A DNA stretch of 64,000 bases, taken from positions 1,116,001 to 1,180,000 of the forward strand of contig CAWKAJ010000002.1 of assembly GCA_963847595.1 (NCBI GenBank), in the 5' to 3' direction. Position numbers and translations under genes: made by a program. The notes under the pieces were generated by a model. It was not told the DNA's origin, searched no databases, and saw only the letters and a list, made by a program, of their open reading frames with translations. Positions within the stretch are counted from its first letter, which is position 1. Each line of letters opens with the position of its first letter. The stretch is from JACWAE01 sp963847595 (GTDB lineage: Bacteria > Chloroflexota > Dehalococcoidia > SZUA-161). Below are positions 51,514 through 61,627 of the stretch, piece after piece.

Positions 51514-51762
51514 TCAACGCATCACTAACCACCCAAAAATGCCCACTACTGCGGCTACAACAATGATGGCTATAAGTAAGGGTAAAGTGGCTCCCAAAGC
51601 ACTTGTCCACAGCGTTACTGCAAGGAGTGCAACTATTACCAATCCGAGCAATAGAGGGATAAGATAACTTTGGATGGATTCCCCAAATGATGACCTACGA
51701 ACCACAAACATAAATATGATTAAAAAAGCAACTATGCCGACTAAGGTCAAAGCCCATGTCAT
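51514..51762 (-). CDS. Small membrane protein, three helices
   Basis: An 82-residue hydrophobic protein with segments at about 3-20, 33-52 and 58-79 and a short basic loop (VRRSSFGESIQ). No family recognised. Its ATG directly follows the stop of the 51763 gene, so they form an operon of membrane proteins. Confidence 0.6.
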   Translation of the reverse strand: MTWALTLVGIVAFLIIFMFVVRRSSFGESIQSYLIPLLLGLVIVALLAVTLWTSALGATLPLLIAIIVVAAVVGIFGWLVMR

Positions 51763-52224
51763 CTAAATACTCCAACTATAGAATACAAACACAATCGTCA
51801 GCGCTCCAACAATGACGGACACTAGAGTCACTTTGACAGAGGATGACCGCCTCTGAACATAAGCCAGTGCTGTCAGGGCCATGAATATCATGAGAGTTAA
51901 TCCCCAAAAACGTTGAAAAATAGCATCTGAGGCAATAAGACTGACATTATTACTCTGTGCTGTCTTCTGAACAACGGAAAAAGCTGCATTAATGCCCAGC
52001 GCTGCTACACACATGGACAGGCCCACAGTCCGAAAATCCTTATGACTTGACTCTTCTTTGCCACCCTTCGCTAGCTGCGCAAACAAAAGATTTAGCACCG
52101 TAAATATCAGCGGAATACCAATTATGCGAAAATATATGTTTGACCATAAGAAGTCCACAGCTAACCTCGAAGGGATTATGAAGCCTTGTACGTTTAGAGT
52201 CAAGTTGTTAAGACTTATTAACAT
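51763..52224 (-). CDS. Membrane protein, four helices
   Basis: A 153-residue protein. Hydrophobic segments lie at about 31-48, 66-84, 101-121 and 131-151 with a charged loop (KGGKEESSHKDFR). I do not recognise it. It lies in the accessory zone after the IS element and is cotranscribed with the 82-residue protein. Confidence 0.6.
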   Translation of the reverse strand: MLISLNNLTLNVQGFIIPSRLAVDFLWSNIYFRIIGIPLIFTVLNLLFAQLAKGGKEESSHKDFRTVGLSMCVAALGINAAFSVVQKTAQSNNVSLIASDAIFQRFWGLTLMIFMALTALAYVQRRSSSVKVTLVSVIVGALTIVFVFYSWSI

Positions 52225-52296
52225 CTGATTTCAAAAGGATACACTACCTGCTCGCCGATAGCGTTAGGCGGGGGGAAAGATTAAGTCGGCCAGCGC

Positions 52297-53253
52297 CTAT
52301 GCTCTCACGGGGCTGTAGAGCCTGAATGCTGTCTTCCAGGCCACGTTCTCACGGGCGCTTTCGCTCAGCGCATCGAGGAACACGTCATATTTCTGGATGG
52401 TTGCGGGAAGATACTCAAACCTGTTGACAACATCCGTGCCGATGCAGATGCGGTCGGAGTACCTTTCGGCAAGCTCAAGCCAGTGCTCATCGAGCACCCC
52501 TTTGGGGCAGATGAACTCGTCATACACTATCCAGGAGAGGTCAACGCAGACATTGCCGTAGTGTTCCAGGATGCGCTTCACAATCTGATAGTAAAGGGGA
52601 GTGTACACCCCCCGCGATATGCCGCAGTGGGCCCAGACGAACTGTACCTTGGGATGCTGGTGGAAGGTCTCCTCTACCTCATGCAGCCATTTGGGGTAGG
52701 TCTTGGTGCCTACGGAGGTAATGTTCTGGTGTATGCAGATGGGGAACTCATGCTCTACGCAGAGGTCGAAGATGCTGTCCATCGCCGGATGATTGCACCG
52801 CGAGGGATCGCCGTAGGTGAGATTGGTGAGGTCGTCATGACGGAAAAGTATCTCCCCGACCCCGTGCCAGATGCCGGGGAAATAGCGGATGATGCGTTCG
52901 ATGTGCTTGTAGGCGAACTTGTCGCAGGGATTGAATCCACCGATCATGGGAAAGAACCGGGCCTGCTGCGCAGGGTCGAGGGAGCGCAACTCCATGGCCA
53001 GGAAGGCATCAACGGCGCTGTAATAGTAGCACTTCGAATCGTCGGCAAGGTAGTATTCCGGGGGGTGCCGCTCCCAGCTCTCCCACCCTTTCGAGACGGG
53101 GAGCCCGAAGATGGAGGCGTGGGATATGTTTCCTTTATCCATGTAGTGAAGACAGTGCTGCAGCCCCTTGGTATCCTGCAGGAAGTCCACGACATGGAGA
53201 TGAGCATCGATGCAACGGTACTTGGAGCCGAGCATACCGCGGAGAGCGCCCAT
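52297..53253 (-). CDS. Amidohydrolase-2 family metal hydrolase/decarboxylase
   Basis: A 318-residue TIM-barrel protein. The metal site is seen as CIDAHLHVVDF (His-x-His), FPICIHQN (His), FVWAHCGISRG (His) and ICIGTDVVN (Asp). This set is typical of the amidohydrolase 2 group, which includes decarboxylases such as gamma-resorcylate or ACMS decarboxylase. The substrate cannot be read. Its start overlaps the stop of the upstream gene by one base (TGATG) with AAGGAGG ahead, so the two proteins are made together. Confidence 0.85.
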   Translation of the reverse strand: MGALRGMLGSKYRCIDAHLHVVDFLQDTKGLQHCLHYMDKGNISHASIFGLPVSKGWESWERHPPEYYLADDSKCYYYSAVDAFLAMELRSLDPAQQARFFPMIGGFNPCDKFAYKHIERIIRYFPGIWHGVGEILFRHDDLTNLTYGDPSRCNHPAMDSIFDLCVEHEFPICIHQNITSVGTKTYPKWLHEVEETFHQHPKVQFVWAHCGISRGVYTPLYYQIVKRILEHYGNVCVDLSWIVYDEFICPKGVLDEHWLELAERYSDRICIGTDVVNRFEYLPATIQKYDVFLDALSESARENVAWKTAFRLYSPVRA

Positions 53254-54020
53254 CAGGATAGTCCTCCTTCAGCTAGGCGGTCATAGCGCTCCTTGAGGTA
53301 GAGAGCGTTGGCATTCGAGAGGTAGCGCTGGGAAATTCGGGCAAGCTCTTGCTTGACGGGAATGAGCTGCCGGAGCTTTCTGGCATCAAGATGTTCGATG
53401 AGGGCATAAACGTTCTCCTGACCCAGCCCGGAAAATGCGTAGGTGAGGTCGGCGGGCGTCTGGATACACTCGAGCACCTGCGGCCATCCGATCTTCTCCA
53501 GTGCCGCCGCTTCCTCGCTCTTTTCAAGGTGCTTGAGCACCATGCCCAGGGTCTCCATCGAGTGGATGAAGCGCATAATGAAATCCCAGCCGATGAGGTC
53601 GAGGAAGAGCTCATCCTCTTTGCCGTAGAGCCATTCCAGGGCTTCGGCGATGTCGGCGACGGTTGTGATGCAGCGTCGGAGACCTTCAGTACCGAGGGTT
53701 TGCAGGAAATACGCCTGGTCCTCCTCCTCTGCCAGAAGGGCGAGGGCCTTCGAGAGCGTCTTTCCGGTGGTCACCACACGGCCTAGATTGTTGCCGAAAC
53801 AGCGCAGGTACGGCTGTTTGCTTTCGCCTTTGGTTCCGAAGGCTTTCTGCAGGATGAGGAGGAATTCATTATCGTTCCTGATGAGTTGGAAGACTTTATC
53901 GCCCATCTGGGACAGGATGACTCCGTCAGCCTCAGGCGGGGTGAGGTCGAGGGCGACGAACAGCTCGTCGGCATTCTCGATCTCAACGCAATCGTCTTCA
54001 TAGCATATTTTGCAGGACAT
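53253..54020 (-). CDS. Unknown protein coupled to amidohydrolase
   Basis: About 255 residues, mostly helical with repeating ~33-residue units (e.g. GKTLSKALALLAEEEDQAYF, VADIAEALEWLYGKEDELFL, SMETLGMVLKHLEKSEEAAA, PADLTYAFSGLGQENVYALI), each a helix pair ending in Leu/Ile. This looks like an alpha-solenoid. The N-terminus has MSCKICYEDDC with three close cysteines. I do not recognise the family. ATG 54020 is chosen because the longer reading starts with TTG and has no RBS. It may scaffold or regulate the amidohydrolase. Confidence 0.65.
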   Translation of the reverse strand: MSCKICYEDDCVEIENADELFVALDLTPPEADGVILSQMGDKVFQLIRNDNEFLLILQKAFGTKGESKQPYLRCFGNNLGRVVTTGKTLSKALALLAEEEDQAYFLQTLGTEGLRRCITTVADIAEALEWLYGKEDELFLDLIGWDFIMRFIHSMETLGMVLKHLEKSEEAAALEKIGWPQVLECIQTPADLTYAFSGLGQENVYALIEHLDARKLRQLIPVKQELARISQRYLSNANALYLKERYDRLAEGGLS

Positions 54021-54159
54021 GATAGAGGCTTCACAACTCCTTTGTCTCAATTATGAAGCTGAGGTCAGCTTCATTCTATACCCGGCTCATAGTTGCTGTC
54101 AACGCATAGGCAGCCGTGGGGGGTAAGGAAATTGCAGATTGCTCAGGTTAGCTATGTGC

Positions 54160-57153
54160 TTAGTGGGGGCCGAAACCTATGGTAACCCAGTTCACCATCC
54201 ACCTCATCCAGTGCCAATATCCCTGGCTCATGGGCAGGCCGGATAACACGGGGAAGAACAGGGCAAAGCAAATGACATTGAGGACAAGGTAACCCGCGAC
54301 AACCCACTTGCCCCACTTATACTTATCCCATAACCACTGAATCCAGAGTGTGACAGCGAGGATTATGAACAGCACGTTGGGGATAAAATGATAAATGAAA
54401 ATCACGCGGTGAACAGTGAGGAAGGCAAGCCACTGAGTCAGGAAGGGGATAGAGATGAAAATAGCGAGCTTGTTCCTGTACCTTATGGCGAGCCAGAAGG
54501 TGGCAAGCATCACCGGTATGCTTGCCCACCAGAGCGCAGGATTACCCAGGGTGGAGATATACCCGGTGCTACCATCAAAGCTGCCCAAATACATCCAGAC
54601 CGGGCGAAGCATCAAAGGCCAACTCCACCATGGAGAGCTAGCGGGATGAGTTGCTACCAAATGGGCATGGAAGTCGTACATAGCAAACTGCAAGTGCCAG
54701 AAGTCCCGCAAATTGTTGTGCGCCAGGAAATACGTTGTGTACGACAGCATATAGATAGCCACCGCTGCCGCCAGGCCACCAACGAACCACAGGACTTCAC
54801 TCTTACGGATTACAGGCTTGCGCAACTTGAGCACAACCAGCAGCAGTACCATGCCTGCAAAGCCATACATAGCAGTCCATTTTGTGGAGAACCCCAGCCC
54901 AAAGAATACAAGGCTTAAAAACAGATACTTACCGCCACGCTCAGGGTCTTCCCAATAGCGGTAGAAGAAATAGAACATAGCAATAATAAATAACAGGATA
55001 TAAGGTTCGGGCACGGCAATCCGTGCCTCGACAAAGTGCATGAACTCAAAAGTAAGCAGGAAAGCAGCGATAAGGCCAGCGCGGGAGGACTTAAACACGC
55101 GCTTGGCGAAGAAGTAGATAAGCAATATGCCAAGGGCGCCGAATATAACTCCGCCGATGCGCCAGGCAAAAGGATCGTGGCCGAAGACTGCTATGCCGGC
55201 GGCCATAATAAGCTTGCTCGTGGGGGGATGGTCCCACTGGGAGGGGTTTTCGAGCTTGAGGGTCTGTTCGGCTGTCCTAGTGTAATATATTTCATCCCAG
55301 TAGGTGCCTGAGGTGTGGCTGGCGGGGTTGCCGACCAGTTGCTGCTCATCTATGAGAGCTGTGACTGTGTTATCCTGGTCCCCTGTAATGCTGCTAATAT
55401 TCAATTTGTGGCCGTCTGTAAACAGGGCGATTTCCCCGATTCGCCCCGACGTGTTCTTAAACACCAGGCTAACATATCTGGTGTCGCGGCCCAGATAAAG
55501 CGAATCCCATTTGAACCAGACGCCGGATTCCGTCAGGCTACTCTGGTAGGTCCAATTGCCCGGTGAGCCCCAGTAGAGGTCAACATTGACCGGGTTGGCA
55601 TCCGCAACCAGCACCCAAACCTTGTCTACACGGGTTACTGCGCCAAGGTCAACGTATACTTCTTCGGGATCTTTTTGAGGCACCCAATCCGAAGTGGGAA
55701 CCTTTCTGTCCCCCAGATTCCAGAGGGACATAGCGAGGAAGAAAATGACGAGAACCACCAAGATAAGGGCATGGCTCCTGGGGATGCCTACTTTGGGGAC
55801 AGGCAGCGGGGGCGCTTCCTCGGCTGCTCCAGGTTCCAGAGAGGGAGAAGAAACCGCTGGCGGTCGGACTTCAGCCAGTTGGGATGGTGGCGGAACAGAG
55901 GGAGTCTCTGGCGGCTCCGCCTCAACCTCCTTAGTGCGCTGCATCCTCCAGAAGCTCCAGATAGCGTAGAAGAACAGAATGGCATTGATGGGGGCCAGAA
56001 CATAAAGGGACCAGTGTCCGCTGGGGATAAAAGAATTGGCATTGAGTACTGACATTACGTAAACCAGGTTGGCAAAGAACGTCCCGGTGAGACCTACATA
56101 GAGCCAGGGTGGGTGACGCGGGGAAAAGCTCAGGGCGAGAAGTGCCAAGACCGGGAAGAGATACCTTTCATGCATACGGGTCATCAGCATGAAGAAGCCG
56201 AACATCAGGAGGAAGGCAGCAAAGACGGGCGCCCTTCCCCCAGGCTTGCGATGTAGCTGCCACATGACGAAAGCAGCGAAGATGACAAAGGCGATAATGC
56301 CCCAGCTCTGGTAACTCAGTCCCAGATGGGGCACAGTGTCCTGCTTCCAGAATCCGAGGAGCGCCCAGAAGTTATAAGCATTGAGACTGTTATAGGGATA
56401 CACGCCGTAGCCTTTGTAGCGGTCAATGAGGAAAGTAATCGGATTGCTCCAGTGAAAGGGGGCGATAATCAGAAAGACCAAAGCCAGAAAGACGGCGGCG
56501 CTGGATACAGAGCGCTTCCAGCCGCCTTTCCTCAGAATCACATAAGCCACCACGGGAAGCAGGACAACGCTCTGAGGCTTGGTGAGCACGGCGATGCTTA
56601 GCAGGCCCCCTGAAAGCTCGTATTTGGAGCGCATGAGCGCATAAATAGAGGCGACCATAAAGAAAGCGTAGATGGAGTCCATCTGCCCCCACACTGCCGA
56701 GTCGAAGATGGTTGCAGGATTAAGGGCATAGACGGCCATGGCGCCCAGGGCGAAGAGGAAAGAATACCTCTGGCGGATGAAGCGGAAGATAAGATAGGCT
56801 GTAGCAAGGTCGAACAGATTCTGGGGCAGCTTGATGAGCAAGTACAGGCTGCCCGGCCCCAGGGCATGCGCCAGCTTACCGAAAATCCAGAAAATGTAGA
56901 TGTTGAACGGAGGATAATCCGACCAGGTGGAATCGTAGAAGTTACTCAGGCCCTTCTCGGCTGCGGTGTTATACCACGCCTTGAAAGAGTTTTCGTCTAT
57001 ATAATAGCCGTGATAGCGAAACAGGAGCAACCGGACGAGCAAGGATACCGCAAGGGTAAGGACAACCAGAAAAACCTGGCCGCCGGGTTTAGAGGCGAAG
57101 CGCTGCAGCTTCTCTAAGGCTGTTGTTTGCATTACAGCTTTTCCAGAATCCAT
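54160..57153 (-). CDS. Double GT-C membrane glycosyltransferase with inner carbohydrate-type domain
   Basis: A 997-residue protein with two membrane halves. The first (about 20-400) has helices and a LLFRYHGYYIDENSFKAWYN loop like GT-C mannosyltransferases. A Pro/Glu linker and one helix follow (about 405-480). Then comes a soluble beta-rich part (PEEVYVDLGAVTRVDKVWVL, FKWDSLYLGRDTRYVSLVFK) like a discoidin/F5-8C domain. The second half has PMT signatures: TYWDEIYYTRTAE (DE), WDHPPTSKLIMAAG (HPP), ARIAVPEPYI and FGLGFSTKWTA, as in protein O-mannosyltransferases. It should glycosylate proteins or lipids outside the membrane with a lipid-linked sugar. Confidence 0.8.
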   Translation of the reverse strand: MDSGKAVMQTTALEKLQRFASKPGGQVFLVVLTLAVSLLVRLLLFRYHGYYIDENSFKAWYNTAAEKGLSNFYDSTWSDYPPFNIYIFWIFGKLAHALGPGSLYLLIKLPQNLFDLATAYLIFRFIRQRYSFLFALGAMAVYALNPATIFDSAVWGQMDSIYAFFMVASIYALMRSKYELSGGLLSIAVLTKPQSVVLLPVVAYVILRKGGWKRSVSSAAVFLALVFLIIAPFHWSNPITFLIDRYKGYGVYPYNSLNAYNFWALLGFWKQDTVPHLGLSYQSWGIIAFVIFAAFVMWQLHRKPGGRAPVFAAFLLMFGFFMLMTRMHERYLFPVLALLALSFSPRHPPWLYVGLTGTFFANLVYVMSVLNANSFIPSGHWSLYVLAPINAILFFYAIWSFWRMQRTKEVEAEPPETPSVPPPSQLAEVRPPAVSSPSLEPGAAEEAPPLPVPKVGIPRSHALILVVLVIFFLAMSLWNLGDRKVPTSDWVPQKDPEEVYVDLGAVTRVDKVWVLVADANPVNVDLYWGSPGNWTYQSSLTESGVWFKWDSLYLGRDTRYVSLVFKNTSGRIGEIALFTDGHKLNISSITGDQDNTVTALIDEQQLVGNPASHTSGTYWDEIYYTRTAEQTLKLENPSQWDHPPTSKLIMAAGIAVFGHDPFAWRIGGVIFGALGILLIYFFAKRVFKSSRAGLIAAFLLTFEFMHFVEARIAVPEPYILLFIIAMFYFFYRYWEDPERGGKYLFLSLVFFGLGFSTKWTAMYGFAGMVLLLVVLKLRKPVIRKSEVLWFVGGLAAAVAIYMLSYTTYFLAHNNLRDFWHLQFAMYDFHAHLVATHPASSPWWSWPLMLRPVWMYLGSFDGSTGYISTLGNPALWWASIPVMLATFWLAIRYRNKLAIFISIPFLTQWLAFLTVHRVIFIYHFIPNVLFIILAVTLWIQWLWDKYKWGKWVVAGYLVLNVICFALFFPVLSGLPMSQGYWHWMRWMVNWVTIGFGPH

Positions 57154-57235
57154 CGGGAGCTGAGATCAGTTCCCGGTCATAGCCGAATAAAAGTGCGGCT
57201 ACATTGTCTCACAAATACCATAGGTGAGGCAACTC

Positions 57236-59434
57236 TCACGACACAACCTGATAGATAGTAACACCGTCTTTCTCATAAATCGGCTTGTATCTTTCCGAAT
57301 CGGTGGCGAACTTTTGCAGGCTTTCCGCCGGATACCTCTGTTTCTCAATGCCACCTATGTAAATATATTCGACTTTATACTTTCTCAATACCGCTAAGGC
57401 CTGGTCACTGTCCGGGTTATTATAGATACTGTCCACTTCAGTATCTCTTCCTGCTACCTTATCCCAATTGCCCCGCCACATCACCTCGTGGGTATTCGTC
57501 CAGCCGATGACCGTAGGCAAGCCCGTCATCGTCGAGATTCGCGACGTAAATGTATACGATGCATATTGTTCCTCTAGGGTACTCGGCGCCTCCAATATGA
57601 CGTGGGAACCCTGTATGTGTTCGTTTATCCAGTTAATCGCCTCGTAATCGCCCGGGGCTATGATTTTCACATAGGCCAGCCCATCCAATGTCCCCCTGTT
57701 GATTCCAAAATAGTCGTGAGTTACACTGGTCCACTCCGTGACAAGACCTATGGGCTGAATGAGAGATGCCAGCACAAGGAGGAAAAGCAAAGTTGCCCAA
57801 ATATATTTCAATCTGCTCTTGACATTGCTTGACACCCAGTAGATAGCGTACGCCGCTGCCAACGCGAAAAACACCCATATCTGCACATAGAAGTGCGTTA
57901 CAGTGTTGAATCTCGCGAAGTCTCCACCAAGAGGAGTAGCTATGTAGAATACCTCGCAGAACAGTACGATCAACGCCCCAGTGAGCACCAAGGTCAGCAC
58001 AAATTCAGTCTCTTTCTTTTCACGCGCTCTGTGTATGCAATATAAGGGCACCAGAATCAGAGGTATCAGGACTAATAGAAGCTGGAAATGTAGTAAGAAA
58101 GAGACTGAGGCGATGATAATGGCCAGAACAATCACTACAAAAAGAGTCTCTCCCTTAAACAACCTGCCTTTAAATGAAACATAGAGGAATGAGAACAGGG
58201 CAAACAAGAACAGGGCAAAAACATTGATGAATTCCAGCAATTCCGTCCTATGAGTGACGACACCTATATCCTTGAAGCCACCCGCACCCCTGGTGAGATG
58301 GTAGGGCAGATAGAAAATTATGCTCAGGGCGATGACGCCAAGCAATTTTTTCCAGCCGAGGTTCGTTCTGAGCAGTATGAAAGCGAGTATGGCAAAAAGT
58401 ATGTAGGTCGGATAGCTCCAGGTATCGACAAAGGCAAGGAACCCCAGGCTGAGGCCCAGGATAATAGTGGTCAGCAACGAATCCAATTTAGCAGTCTTGC
58501 CATCAGGCTGGTTCTTCTTAGCTAAGAACAGAGCAAGGATGAGAGTGATAAACAAGAGCTGGAAGGGGATATCGGTTACATCCGAATGCACGTCTCCTAC
58601 CAGGTTGGCGTAGAAGGGATTGCGAATTGCAGCGAATTTTATCAACCAGTTGGCAGATATAAAATCGAATGAATGCAACCATTCGAAGAAATTGTGTGCA
58701 CTTACCGGGTAATAGCCCATGATGTCTCTATGAAGGAAGAATGCGGCAAGCTGGAATGCCCCTGAGAGAAACCCTATCACGCCAACGAAGATAACGGCAA
58801 CAAATCCATAGAGCTTTCTCCTGGTAACGTTGTACCCGATACCATAAGAAGCAGACAAGGTAAGAGCGAAGAACATAGCTACCGCCAGGTTATAGGCAAT
58901 TCCATGCGGCACCCTGGAGATCATCATCAGAGCAGCGGTGACCATGTGCCCGCCGTAGTAATAGGGTATGCTCGAGCCAGCAAGCCAAGGGTCGGGAGGC
59001 GGAAAATAGCCACTACGCGTGATCGATTGGATGAATCCGAAGTCCATGAAATCCTCAGAATGAGCAAAACCGATATCCGGTCTATAGAACATGAAGACGA
59101 GGAACAGCACATAGGCCAAGGAAAAGAGCGCTTCGCTAATCAGCATAGATTTTAAGGGCAGATTTTTGAGGCTCAGATTCTTTCTGCCCAGGTAGAAAGA
59201 GAGCGCCAGTAGTAAAACGAATGCGATAGAGATGTTGAGGTACCCGAATTTGAGTATGTGCAGGCTGGCGAGCAGCCAGGACAAGTAGGTGAAGACCAGG
59301 AGGCCAAGGATTTTGGATATTGAATAGCCCTTATCCAGCAGCCCCCCGCATACCCTGGATACCAGAGGAAACGCTATCAGACCGATGACCAGGAGAATAA
59401 GCCACCAGATTATGGCGTATGCAACTTGTATCAT
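57236..59434 (-). CDS. YYY-domain (DUF2298) membrane protein
   Basis: A 732-residue protein with about 14 membrane segments. The first extracellular loop has the defining triple tyrosine: DPWLAGSSIPYYYGGHMVTA. It ends in a soluble part with YVKIIAPGDYEAINWINEHI and VEYIYIGGIEKQRY. Chlor_Arch_YYY proteins are known from Chloroflexi and archaea and look like GT-C glycosyltransferases. No activity is known to me. It lies in line with two other GT-C type genes, which suggests one pathway of surface glycan or glycoprotein assembly. Confidence 0.87.
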   Translation of the reverse strand: MIQVAYAIIWWLILLVIGLIAFPLVSRVCGGLLDKGYSISKILGLLVFTYLSWLLASLHILKFGYLNISIAFVLLLALSFYLGRKNLSLKNLPLKSMLISEALFSLAYVLFLVFMFYRPDIGFAHSEDFMDFGFIQSITRSGYFPPPDPWLAGSSIPYYYGGHMVTAALMMISRVPHGIAYNLAVAMFFALTLSASYGIGYNVTRRKLYGFVAVIFVGVIGFLSGAFQLAAFFLHRDIMGYYPVSAHNFFEWLHSFDFISANWLIKFAAIRNPFYANLVGDVHSDVTDIPFQLLFITLILALFLAKKNQPDGKTAKLDSLLTTIILGLSLGFLAFVDTWSYPTYILFAILAFILLRTNLGWKKLLGVIALSIIFYLPYHLTRGAGGFKDIGVVTHRTELLEFINVFALFLFALFSFLYVSFKGRLFKGETLFVVIVLAIIIASVSFLLHFQLLLVLIPLILVPLYCIHRAREKKETEFVLTLVLTGALIVLFCEVFYIATPLGGDFARFNTVTHFYVQIWVFFALAAAYAIYWVSSNVKSRLKYIWATLLFLLVLASLIQPIGLVTEWTSVTHDYFGINRGTLDGLAYVKIIAPGDYEAINWINEHIQGSHVILEAPSTLEEQYASYTFTSRISTMTGLPTVIGWTNTHEVMWRGNWDKVAGRDTEVDSIYNNPDSDQALAVLRKYKVEYIYIGGIEKQRYPAESLQKFATDSERYKPIYEKDGVTIYQVVS

Positions 59435-59511
59435 CCGGTACAGCCCCGTGGAGCGAATATGCCCGACTTAAAGCTACTAATCCGTGAAACGCTCCTCAAG
59501 CGGCATGGCTA

Positions 59512-60705
59512 TTACAAGCCGGCTACCCAATTGAGCTTATTGAAAGCCAGCGTGCCCCAGAGATTGATTCCCACGCTCAGAACTATGACCGCTATCTTGA
59601 GCCAATTCAACCGATAGCGCATGCCGGATGCCACGAGTATAACCATAAAAGGCAGGATATCCAGGCTGAAGCGATACCCGAACTGGAGGAAACCGGTCAC
59701 CCCGTAGGTCAGCGAAGGGATTGAAGTGAGCACAAGGCCACCAAGGGCCGCAAGCGCCAGCTTATCCTTCAAGCTAGCGCTGAACATATAGAGCAAAGCC
59801 GGGGTGGTGAAAAATAGCCCCATCCCCACCCATGACGGCTTGAAGAAGGGGTAGGTGTCGTTAAATACGGGGCCCAGAAAGAAAATAGCGTTAAGCTGCC
59901 GGGGTATGTACCTTATGCTGAAAAGACCGTTAGAGAACCAGGATTGGTTGACAAACTGGCCGCGTTCATAGCCCAGAGTAAGAGAGCCATACTCACCATA
60001 GGTATAAAGTAAATACAATCCTCCCATCACTGCCAGGACGCCCGCAAAAATCGCCAGGCGGCGAATAATAACCCGCCGAGCATCTGTTTTCCAGACTACG
60101 GTATAGGCAAAGAAGGGGAAGGTGAGAAAAACGGGCAATCTGGACAGCCCAGCCAGTCCCACGAGCAAAGCTACCAGCCAGGGGCGATTCTTGCTTGTGG
60201 TCTCAACCAGCGCAGCCATGAGAAAGAAGACGGCCGACACATGTGCCAGCATCCAGACACTGCCTGTGTTGGTGACCCACCAGAAGTTGGTGCCGAAGGC
60301 TACCAGCACAGTCATGGCAATCCGAAACCGGAGGCTCCAGCCTAATTGGGTGACGGCTATCCAGAAGAACCCTACGGCTACAGCACCTACCAGCATGGAA
60401 ACGATTACTTGATTGGTGCTCAGACCCCAGATGGCAACCCAGGGCATGAGGAACAGGGTAGGAGCAGGCGGATTGATGACATATCCCTTATCACCGTATC
60501 TGGCTAGCTCTAACCAGGAAGGCCCATTCACCAGATAAAGGCGGCCGTGAAAAAAGGCATCGACCAGGCGGACAAAGTGGTCATAGGGAGTCGAACCCTG
60601 GCTGGTAACAAAATATACAACAAACACAAACGAGGCAATGCAGGCAGCTTGAAACCATTTGTTGGGAAGCGCCTTTTGCCTGAATACGGTTACAGCTTGG
60701 CTCAT
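59512..60705 (-). CDS. GT-C family membrane glycosyltransferase (GT39-like)
   Basis: A 397-residue protein with about 10 helices. The first loop has acidic residues in TPYDHFVRLVDAFFHGRLYL, and KGYVINPPAPTLFLMPWVA gives an NPP motif like HPP of PMT-type enzymes. The rest is hydrophobic with few charged loops. It overlaps the stop of ftsY by one base and probably forms an operon with rnc and ftsY. Donor and acceptor unknown. Confidence 0.75.
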   Translation of the reverse strand: MSQAVTVFRQKALPNKWFQAACIASFVFVVYFVTSQGSTPYDHFVRLVDAFFHGRLYLVNGPSWLELARYGDKGYVINPPAPTLFLMPWVAIWGLSTNQVIVSMLVGAVAVGFFWIAVTQLGWSLRFRIAMTVLVAFGTNFWWVTNTGSVWMLAHVSAVFFLMAALVETTSKNRPWLVALLVGLAGLSRLPVFLTFPFFAYTVVWKTDARRVIIRRLAIFAGVLAVMGGLYLLYTYGEYGSLTLGYERGQFVNQSWFSNGLFSIRYIPRQLNAIFFLGPVFNDTYPFFKPSWVGMGLFFTTPALLYMFSASLKDKLALAALGGLVLTSIPSLTYGVTGFLQFGYRFSLDILPFMVILVASGMRYRLNWLKIAVIVLSVGINLWGTLAFNKLNWVAGL

Positions 60706-61622
60706 TACCGGTCCTCACCGGAAAACAGGGCTTCGACAAATTCCCCAGGATCAAACGGGGCGAGATCCTCCAACTCCTGGCCGGTGCCGATGTAAAGGAT
60801 GGGTATCTTGAGCTCATCGCAGATGGCGAGGACAATTCCGCCTTTTGCCGTGCTGTCGAGCTTAGCCAGCAGTATGCCGTTGACCTTCACCGCTTCGGTG
60901 AAGTATTTTGCCTGGGTCAACCCGTTCTGGCCTGTGGTGGCATCCAATACGAGCAGCACCTCGGGCTCCATACTGGCTTTGTCTACTACCCGCCTGATTT
61001 TTTTGAGTTCCTCCATAAGGTTGAACTTGGTATGGAGACGGCCTGCAGTATCCACAATGACAATATCGGCATTTTTCCTGGCTGACTCCAAGGCATCGAA
61101 GACCACTGCCGCAGGGTCTCCGCCAGGCTGATGAGCGATTACCGGAACCTTTATACGTTCCCCCCAGACCTTAAGCTGGTCGATAGCTGCCGCCCTGAAG
61201 GTATCGCCTGCCACCAGAAGCACCCGTTTGCCCTGCTCTTTGTAGTTATATGCAAGTTTGGCGATGCTGGTGGTCTTGCCCACGCCGTTGACACCGACCA
61301 CCAGGACTACGCCCATCTTCCCGTCCATCCGCGGCGCAGTTTCTCCCCCACCTGCCATCAGCATGGAGACTATCTCCTCTTTCAGAACATTCCTTACCAG
61401 TGCAGCATCTTTGATGTTCTCTTTAGTCACTCTCTCCCTGAGCCGTCCGGTAAGCTTAGCGGTGGTGTTCACACCAACATCGGCGGAGATAAGTAGCTCC
61501 TCAAGTTCGTCCCAAAGCTCTTCGCCGAAGGTAGGACGGTCGAAAAGATGAACAACCTTGCCCCACCAAGCCTCGCGGGTACGTTTTACCCCTTTTTCCG
61601 TCCTCTTGAAAAGGCCAAACAT
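60705..61622 (-). CDS. ftsY: Signal recognition particle receptor FtsY
   Basis: A 305-residue SRP-GTPase with the N and G domains only. G motifs are GVNGVGKTTSIAKLA (P-loop), DTFRAAAIDQLKVWGERI, VDTAGRLHTKFNLMEEL, TKxD-equivalent LAKLDSTAKGG, and the end IPILYIGTGQELEDLAPFDP. The N-terminal acidic A domain of some FtsY proteins is missing, common in many phyla. It docks the ribosome-SRP complex at the membrane. Five bases separate it from rnc. Confidence 0.96.
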   Translation of the reverse strand: MFGLFKRTEKGVKRTREAWWGKVVHLFDRPTFGEELWDELEELLISADVGVNTTAKLTGRLRERVTKENIKDAALVRNVLKEEIVSMLMAGGGETAPRMDGKMGVVLVVGVNGVGKTTSIAKLAYNYKEQGKRVLLVAGDTFRAAAIDQLKVWGERIKVPVIAHQPGGDPAAVVFDALESARKNADIVIVDTAGRLHTKFNLMEELKKIRRVVDKASMEPEVLLVLDATTGQNGLTQAKYFTEAVKVNGILLAKLDSTAKGGIVLAICDELKIPILYIGTGQELEDLAPFDPGEFVEALFSGEDR

Positions 61623-61627
61623 GTCTC

